DNA from: Hydrogenoanaerobacterium saccharovorans
GTDB lineage: Bacteria; Bacillota; Clostridia; Oscillospirales; Ruminococcaceae
DNA: 64,000 nucleotides
Direction of reading: 5' to 3'
Assembly (NCBI RefSeq): GCF_016901815.1
Contig: NZ_JACSNR010000001.1
Span: 62,001-126,000 of the forward strand
The first letter of the stretch is position 1. Each line of letters starts with the position of its first letter. Position numbers and translations under genes: made by a program. Positions 59,079-64,000 of the stretch are shown here, piece after piece. Under the pieces are notes generated by a model. The model saw only the letters and a list, made by a program, of their open reading frames with translations, searched no databases and was not told where the DNA came from.

Positions 59079-59110
59079 ACAAAAGATCCTCCTGTCAAAA
59101 TGATGAATTT

Positions 59111-59124
59111 GGAAAGCGTTTTTT
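59111..59124. promoter_or_regulatory. cre-like sequence upstream of the coat-like gene
   Basis: GGAAAGCGTTTTTT, 33 bp before the ATG at 59078, shares TTTGGAAAGCG with the site upstream of murA (41322-41332). About 20 bp further upstream ATAGAATG (minus strand, 59146-59153) could be part of a sporulation-sigma -10. Confidence 0.3.
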
Positions 59125-59238
59125 GTTTTCCGCCTTGCTTATTATCATTCTATGGAGAGGACCAAAATGTGTGCAGAAAAGAGCCTGACCTTTTTCAGAG
59201 GAATTTCCGGGCCCACTGCCCGGTGGGAAATACCCGGT

Positions 59239-59424
59239 TCAGGAGTCGGAGTGCCGGCTGTCCAGCAGGGCGCCGAGGACAATGCCCCCGAGCATGCCCA
59301 GTCCGGCGCCCATGGAGATGGAGAAGGTCCAACCGGTGAAGAGATCGACCAGCACGCCGGCGGCAGTCCCGGCGATGAGGCCAAGGGCAATGCCCAGACT
59401 GAGAAAACGGTTCTTCTGTTCCAT
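59239..59424 (-). CDS. Small glycine-rich membrane protein
   Basis: 61 residues: M-E-Q-K-N-R-F start, then two hydrophobic glycine-zipper helices (about 8-27 and 34-54). Not assigned to a family. AGGAGG 7 bp upstream of ATG 59424 and 24 bp from the pcrA stop make it a likely second gene of the pcrA unit. Confidence 0.7.
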   Translation of the reverse strand: MEQKNRFLSLGIALGLIAGTAAGVLVDLFTGWTFSISMGAGLGMLGGIVLGALLDSRHSDS

Positions 59425-59448
59425 GGCAGACCTCCTGACAGACCGGGA

Positions 59449-61818
59449 TCAGAGTTTCTTGAGACGGGCGAAGTTGGACATGATCTTCTTGGAGCCGACC
59501 GAATCGAAGGCCACCTCCAGCAGATGGTCGTTGCCCATGGGGGTGACGCTGATGACCATTCCCTCGCCGAATACCTTATGGCGCACCCGGTCGCCCGGAG
59601 CAAAGCTCTCGGTGGGAAGATCGGCGCCCGGCGCGCCCGAGAAACCGCGGTCGGTGGTCTTTTTCCGGGCGTTGGCAGCGGCATAGGCCTTGGAAACCGC
59701 CTGGTCCCGGAAGCGGTTCACCGTCTCATCGGTGACCTCGGTGAGCTCTCCGGGGATCTCGCTCAGGAAACGGCTGGGCATATTGCGCCCGGTCTTGCCG
59801 AAGAGCATACGGGTGGCGGCATTGGTGAGATAGAGCTGCTTCTTGGCCCGGGTGATGCCCACATAGCACAGCCGGCGCTCCTCTTCCACCTCATCGGGGT
59901 AGTACATCACCTGGCTGCCCGGGAAGATGCCCTCCTCCATACCCGCTATGAATACATAGGGGTATTCCAGGCCCTTGGCGGAATGCAGCGTCATCATCAC
60001 AACACTGTCGTCCTGCTCATCGTAGCTGTCCAGGTCGGTGTAGAGCGCCACTTCCTCCAGGAATCCCGAAAGGCTCGGTTCCTCGGCGGCGTCCACATAG
60101 GCCATGATGTTGGACTTGAGCTCCCGGACATTCTCGATGCGGGGCTGGCTCTCGGGGAGCTGGCTTTCAAGCATCTGCATATAGCCGGTCCGGGACAGTA
60201 CCTCGTCAAAGAGAATATCCAGGTCGTTCTGCTCTGCCAGCTCGCTGAGGGAATCCATCATCTCGGCAAAGGCCATCAGCGGCTTGGACTTCTTGGAGAG
60301 GGGGGCATACTCATCGGCAGTGCGCATCACTTCCAGCATGGAGATGCCCAGCCCGTCGCTGATCTCCCGGCAGGCAGCCACGGTGGCATCGCCGATGCCC
60401 CGCTTGGGCTCGTTGATGATCCGAGCAAGGCGCACGGCATCGTTGGGATTGTTCAGGACGCTCAGATAGGACATCACATCCTTGATTTCCTTGCGCTCAT
60501 AGAACTTGACGCCGCTGATGACCCGGTAGGGCACACTGGCCCGGAGCAGCGCCTTTTCAATGGAGTTGGACTGGGCGTTCATACGGTAGAGGATGGCATG
60601 GTCCGAGAACTTCGCTCCCTTCGCCACATTCTCCATAATGGTATTGGCAATGAACATGGCCTCGCCGTTTTCGTCCGCCGCCCGGAATACCCGCACCGGG
60701 CTGCCCTCGTCATTTTCGGTCCACAGGGTCTTGCCCTTGCGCTGGGTATTGTGCTCGATCACCTCATTGGCGGCATCCAGGATCTTTTTGGTGCAGCGGT
60801 AGTTCTGCTCCAGACGGATCACCATGGCGCCCGGGAACTGCTTTTCAAAGTTCATGATGTTCTCGATATTGGCACCGCGGAACTTGTAGATACTCTGGTC
60901 GTCATCACCCACCACGCAGATATTGCGGTACTTCTCCGCCAGCAGGCTCACCAGACGGTACTGGGCATGGTTGGTATCCTGGTACTCGTCCACCATGATA
61001 TAGGAGAACCGGTTCTGGTACTTCTCCAGCACATCGGGATTCTCCTCAAAGAGCCGCACCGTGAGCACGATAATGTCGTCAAAGTCCACGGCATTGGCGC
61101 TTTTGAGCAGCTTCTGGTACTCCTCATAGACCCGGGCACCCACTTCATTGCGGAAGTTGCCCGGCTCGGCTGCCAGCATCTGGGTGGGATTCATCAGCTT
61201 ATCCTTGGCCCGGCTGATCTGGGTGAGCAGACTGCGGGGGGTGAAGTTCTTCTCATCGATCCGCAGGGTCTTGCAGGCCTCCTTGATGAGCCGCAGGGAA
61301 TCATCGGTATCATAGATGGTGAAGTTGGATTCATAGCCCACCCGGGTGATCTCCCGGCGGAGAATGCGCACACAGGCCGAATGGAAGGTTGCAGCCTGAA
61401 TATCCTGTGCCTCGTCCCCGAGGGTGGCTTCCAGACGGCTCTTGAGCTCTCCGGCAGCCTTATTGGTAAAGGTGATGGCCAGAATCCGCCAGGGCTGTAC
61501 CGGATCGACGGCACAGCAGTCCCGGAGCAGGTCAATGCCCACCTCTTCCCCCGCCAGGTACCGCTCCAGACAGTCGGCGTGCTCCTCAGTGAGATAGGAC
61601 GGCACAAAGTCGCTGTCATGCCCATGTCCGAAGGCCACCATATTGGCGATCCGGTTGATGATCACGGTGGTTTTTCCGCTGCCCGCTCCGGCAAGGATCA
61701 GCACCGGTCCCCGGGTCTGGAAAACTGCCTGCCGCTGCATGGGATTGATGCGGGAGAAATATTTCTCGATGGCTCTCCGTCGGAGCCCGGCATAATACTG
61801 GTTGAAATCTCTGTCCAT
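59449..61818 (-). CDS. pcrA: ATP-dependent DNA helicase PcrA
   Basis: UvrD/PcrA superfamily 1A helicase, 789 residues. Motifs: A-G-A-G-S-G-K-T-T near residue 44, I-T-F-T-N-K-A-A near 118, D-E-Y-Q-D-T-N near 280, G-D-D-D-Q-S-I-Y near 307, L-E-Q-N-Y-R-C near 343, T-L-H-S-A-K-G-L-E near 623, Y-V-G-I-T-R-A-K near 673. The C-terminal Tudor-like RNA-polymerase-binding module starts near F-A-P-G-D-R-V-R-H near 738. An insert of about 50 residues separates motif I from Ia. ATG 61818 is used; an upstream in-frame start adds 13 residues without RBS. Confidence 0.95.
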   Translation of the reverse strand: MDRDFNQYYAGLRRRAIEKYFSRINPMQRQAVFQTRGPVLILAGAGSGKTTVIINRIANMVAFGHGHDSDFVPSYLTEEHADCLERYLAGEEVGIDLLRDCCAVDPVQPWRILAITFTNKAAGELKSRLEATLGDEAQDIQAATFHSACVRILRREITRVGYESNFTIYDTDDSLRLIKEACKTLRIDEKNFTPRSLLTQISRAKDKLMNPTQMLAAEPGNFRNEVGARVYEEYQKLLKSANAVDFDDIIVLTVRLFEENPDVLEKYQNRFSYIMVDEYQDTNHAQYRLVSLLAEKYRNICVVGDDDQSIYKFRGANIENIMNFEKQFPGAMVIRLEQNYRCTKKILDAANEVIEHNTQRKGKTLWTENDEGSPVRVFRAADENGEAMFIANTIMENVAKGAKFSDHAILYRMNAQSNSIEKALLRASVPYRVISGVKFYERKEIKDVMSYLSVLNNPNDAVRLARIINEPKRGIGDATVAACREISDGLGISMLEVMRTADEYAPLSKKSKPLMAFAEMMDSLSELAEQNDLDILFDEVLSRTGYMQMLESQLPESQPRIENVRELKSNIMAYVDAAEEPSLSGFLEEVALYTDLDSYDEQDDSVVMMTLHSAKGLEYPYVFIAGMEEGIFPGSQVMYYPDEVEEERRLCYVGITRAKKQLYLTNAATRMLFGKTGRNMPSRFLSEIPGELTEVTDETVNRFRDQAVSKAYAAANARKKTTDRGFSGAPGADLPTESFAPGDRVRHKVFGEGMVISVTPMGNDHLLEVAFDSVGSKKIMSNFARLKKL

Positions 61819-61956
61819 ATACTCTGCTGCCTCTCTGTATAAAACCGGGAAAAGCACTGAGCTTTCGCTCCGGTCGTTCTGAAATCACGATTTTTCCCGC
61901 CGCACAGCCTGTTTTGCCACTCCTTGGGAAACAGACTGTACAGAAGGACCCACAGT

Positions 61957-61986
61957 ATTATACCATTGCACAGCGTCCCATGGCAA
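61957..61986 (-). promoter_or_regulatory. Promoter of pcrA
   Basis: On the minus strand TTGCCA (61981-61986), 18-bp spacer, TATAAT (61957-61962). Confidence 0.75.
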
Positions 61987-62000
61987 GGGCAAGAGACGCC

Positions 62001-62029
62001 TTGTCAACTTTGGTCGGGAATGGTACAAT
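62001..62029 (+). promoter_or_regulatory. Promoter of the mscS-like gene
   Basis: TTGTCA (62001-62006), 17-bp spacer, TACAAT (62024-62029). Its -35 is only 14 bp from the divergent pcrA -35. Confidence 0.82.
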
Positions 62030-62063
62030 AACAGGGAATCCACCCGATTGGAGGTCTGATTTT

Positions 62064-62873
62064 ATGGGTTCGTTTGTTTCACTGGGCGCCTATACCTGGC
62101 TTTCCAGCCTGCTGCTCACAGTGGTAAATGCCGCGCTGGTCGGCGTTGTGGGCTGGTTACTGATCAAGTTCCTGCTGGGCTTCATCGCCAAATTCCTCAA
62201 GAAAACCAAAATTGATCCGCTGCTCCATACAGTGATCCTGTCGGTCACCAAGATCGCCCTGCTGGTCCTGCTGGCAATCTCTGTCCTGGATAAACTGGGC
62301 ATTCCCACCACTTCCATCATCACTTCGCTGGGTGCTGTGGGTCTGGCAATCTCCCTGGCAGTCAAGGATTCCATTGCCACCCTGGCAGGCGGCGTTGTGA
62401 TCCTCGTGCTCAAGCCCTTCAACCTGGGCGACTATGTGGAGATCGATGGTCTCGGCGGTACAGTCCGGGAGATCACCATGTTCAACACTGTCCTCAACAC
62501 CCCGGACAATAAGCGCATTTCCCTCCCCAATGACTCGGTGTACAAGGCCAAGGTTGTCAACTACTCCGCCGAGCCCAACCGCCGGCTGGATCTGGTGTTC
62601 ACCATCGGCTACAACGATGACTACGACAAGGCCAAGGCTCTCATCGAAAAGGTGATCCGGGATTGTCCGCTGGCTCTGGATGATCCGGCGCCGGTGGTAC
62701 GGATGTCCGGTCATGGCGCCAGCGCCATCGAGATCACCACCCGGGTCTGGGTCAAGAATTCCGACTACTTTGAGCTGCAGTTCCGGATGTATGAGGATGT
62801 GAAGAAGATCTTCGATCAGAATGGCATCTCCATTCCCTTTAACCAGCTGGATGTACATATCACCCAGAACTGA
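62064..62873 (+). CDS. Small-conductance mechanosensitive channel MscS
   Basis: 269 residues. Three membrane helices; TM3 with S-L-G-A-V-G-L-A-I-S-L-A-V-K-D near residue 90-104 lines the pore. Beta domain follows: P-F-N-L-G-D-Y-V-E-I-D-G near 127, G-T-V-R-E-I near 141, L-P-N-D-S near 162. Releases solutes under hypo-osmotic shock. The GGAGG site 9 bp before ATG 62064 sets the start; upstream in-frame codons cross the promoter. Confidence 0.93.
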   Translation: MGSFVSLGAYTWLSSLLLTVVNAALVGVVGWLLIKFLLGFIAKFLKKTKIDPLLHTVILSVTKIALLVLLAISVLDKLGIPTTSIITSLGAVGLAISLAVKDSIATLAGGVVILVLKPFNLGDYVEIDGLGGTVREITMFNTVLNTPDNKRISLPNDSVYKAKVVNYSAEPNRRLDLVFTIGYNDDYDKAKALIEKVIRDCPLALDDPAPVVRMSGHGASAIEITTRVWVKNSDYFELQFRMYEDVKKIFDQNGISIPFNQLDVHITQN

Positions 62874-62891
62874 TCCGCTCCCCCCAAAGAT

Positions 62892-62930
62892 AAAAAACAC
62901 CGGAGTCCCCAGGGACCCCGGTATTTTTTT
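62892..62930. terminator. Bidirectional terminator
   Basis: A-tract plus ACCGG..GTCCC (62892-62909) pairs with GGGAC..CCGGT and a T-tract (62912-62929) with two small mismatches, between the convergent mscS-like and MBL genes. Confidence 0.9.
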
Positions 62931-62932
62931 CG

Positions 62933-63601
62933 CTATTCTGCCAGGAAGCCGGTCCACTTTCCCATGCAGATCCGGCAGGGCAGGGTGGGATGGGGCTCTC
63001 CGGAGAGTTTTCCGTCCCGCAGAGCGAGGGCGTCCTCCAGCACCCGGCTGAGATAGGCCGGCTCAATGGGACACTCCCCGTGACTTGGCAGAATCTGCCG
63101 GATCTCCCCCTCCAGAGGCTGCAGCTCCCGCAGGCTCTCCAGGTACCGCTCCAGGTTCCGTCTGGGGCCGAACATATAGATCGTGCCCTCCTTCTGAATG
63201 GAATCCCCGGGCAGCAGCAGGCCGTGTTCCCGGTCCAGCAGGGCGATGCTTCCCGGCGTATGGCCCGGAATGTGCAGCACCTCGAACCGGTAGCCGCCGC
63301 ATTCCAGGGTATCCCCCTCCCGGAGCGGCTGCCAACGGATCTCCGGCGGGAGCATATCGGCGTCCTCCGGATGGACCAGACAGGAACCGAATGCCCCAAG
63401 GCCTCCGGCGTGGTCATGGTCACCATGGGTGAGCACCACCCGCACCGGCAGGCTGGTGATCTGCCGCACTGCCTCCGCCACATGGCTCTCCTCCACACCG
63501 GTATCGATGAGCAGGGCTTCCTCCTCCCCGACAATCAGAAACTGACGCACCCAATCGTCCAGAATATAGAACTGCTTCATAAACTCCCGGATCTCCGGCA
63601 T
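62933..63601 (-). CDS. MBL-fold metallo-hydrolase, glyoxalase II-like
   Basis: 222 residues of the metallo-beta-lactamase fold: L-T-H-G-D-H-D-H-A-G-G near residue 58, H-I-P-G-H-T-P-G-S near 110, P-G-D-S near 132 and a distal P-S-H-G near 172. In the zinc motif H-x-H-x-D-H the second position is Asp (H-G-D-H-D-H), so the metal site may be altered. Cys in C-R-I-C near 210. GGAGGTG 7 bp upstream of ATG 63601. Substrate unknown. Confidence 0.87.
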   Translation of the reverse strand: MPEIREFMKQFYILDDWVRQFLIVGEEEALLIDTGVEESHVAEAVRQITSLPVRVVLTHGDHDHAGGLGAFGSCLVHPEDADMLPPEIRWQPLREGDTLECGGYRFEVLHIPGHTPGSIALLDREHGLLLPGDSIQKEGTIYMFGPRRNLERYLESLRELQPLEGEIRQILPSHGECPIEPAYLSRVLEDALALRDGKLSGEPHPTLPCRICMGKWTGFLAE

Positions 63602-63636
63602 TTGCAAACACCTCCGCATAATCGGTCTTTTTCTTT

Positions 63637-63666
63637 ATTGTAGCACAGCGGCAAAGAATTCTTCAA
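63637..63666 (-). promoter_or_regulatory. Promoter of the MBL gene
   Basis: On the minus strand TTGAAG (63661-63666), 18-bp spacer, TACAAT (63637-63642). Confidence 0.65.
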
Positions 63667-63667
63667 A

Positions 63668-63713
63668 CAAAAAAACACAGGCCCGCCCCATTGAGAGCAG
63701 AGCCTGTGTTTTT
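63668..63713 (-). terminator. Terminator of the FAD reductase gene
   Basis: On the minus strand AAAAACACAGGCTC and GGGCCTGTGTTTTTTT pair across a 16-nt loop. Confidence 0.85.
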
Positions 63714-63758
63714 CATTGGGGAGAATCCCCGGGGTTCAAGAGAGCGTAGATATGGCAG

Positions 63759-64000
63759 TTATGCCTCGAGAGCATACTCTGCGGCGCTGCCGCCAGCCAG
63801 ACGACCCCATACCAGACAGCCGGTATTGCCGACGCCGCCGATGGTGGTGCGACCGAAGGCATTTGCCATGCCGACAATTTCACCGGCCTGATACAGACCA
63901 GGAATTGCCTCGCCATTTGCGTTGACTACCTGGCCCTTATCGTTCATATCCGGGCCGCCGGCAGTGATCATGATGTAAGGAGTGGTCTCGAAGATGTAGT
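63759..64000 (-). CDS. FAD-dependent fumarate reductase-like protein, C-terminal part
   Basis: The frame runs in from the right window edge and ends at 63759; 80 residues are visible. They match the C-terminus of flavocytochrome c/fumarate-reductase-like or ketosteroid-dehydrogenase-like FAD proteins: I-T-A-G-G-P-D-M-N, then A-I-P-G-L-Y-Q-A-G-E-I-V-G near residues 33-45 (the FAD-binding end of the fold), and G-G-V-G-N-T-G-C-L-V-W-G-R-L-A-G. The substrate is unknown without the rest. Confidence 0.85.
   Translation of the reverse strand, partial: YIFETTPYIMITAGGPDMNDKGQVVNANGEAIPGLYQAGEIVGMANAFGRTTIGGVGNTGCLVWGRLAGGSAAEYALEA

Overview
The window is a high-GC Firmicutes chromosome segment, most likely from an endospore-forming gut Clostridium relative of the Oscillospiraceae/Ruminococcaceae type. 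The inference rests on a split SecD/SecF, a V/A-type ATPase operon, a meso-DAP-type MurE, an MraZ-headed division cluster, a Cys-rich coat-like protein, a collagen-like protein, and many GGAGG ribosome binding sites with sigma-A promoters spaced 17 bp. No phage, insertion sequence, CRISPR array or rRNA operon is visible. The ends cut secD (left) and a FAD-dependent reductase (right).

Layout. 1-2000: secD (partial) and secF. 2434-6650: an unassigned membrane transporter, an imidazolonepropionase-like amidohydrolase and an APC permease. 6788-11222: a collagen-like protein, then two identical tRNA-Ala(GGC) genes bracketing an M20 peptidase, a GNAT acetyltransferase, an Asp/Glu-racemase-family protein and the C-terminal remnant of a cation/proton antiporter. 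11638-20612: a nine-gene V/A-ATPase operon (G/H-like, C, I, K, F, E, A, B, D). 20668-22365: an exported beta-helix protein whose promoter carries a 10-bp C:G homopolymer in its spacer. 22525-25673: a TPP riboswitch and attenuator followed by a thiamine-binding-fold protein and a ThiXYZ-like ABC importer. 25731-29051: a lysine riboswitch and attenuator followed by an APC permease and a YtcJ-like amidohydrolase. 29262-29812: a frameshifted XRE regulator. 29859-31691: a DEAD-box helicase with an attenuator-like hairpin in its leader. 32315-35429: a Crp/Fnr regulator and a NitT/TauT-type ABC importer. 35489-37504: ArsR regulator, unknown protein, PfkB kinase.

37590-51987 is the division and cell-wall cluster, all on the minus strand from one promoter and three MraZ boxes: mraZ, rsmH, ftsL, a PASTA-bearing class B PBP, murE, murF, mraY, ftsW, murG, murA, ftsQ, then ftsZ with its own promoter. 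murD, murC, ddl and ftsA are absent from it. 52360-59424 holds YitT, a U32 peptidase, MltG, 5-formyl-THF cyclo-ligase, dTMP kinase, ThyX, the Cys-rich coat-like protein and a small membrane protein. 59449-64000 holds PcrA, an MscS channel, an MBL-fold hydrolase and the truncated FAD reductase.

Two themes stand out. The first is amino-acid and peptide-derivative salvage: two transporter plus amidohydrolase pairs (one under lysine control), an M20 peptidase, a racemase-family protein, a second APC permease and a U32 protein. The second is dense cis-regulation: two riboswitches, at least three premature terminators, a possible phase-variable promoter and an operator-like palindrome lying on a -10 box. 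All assignments come from reading the sequence; no database search was run.
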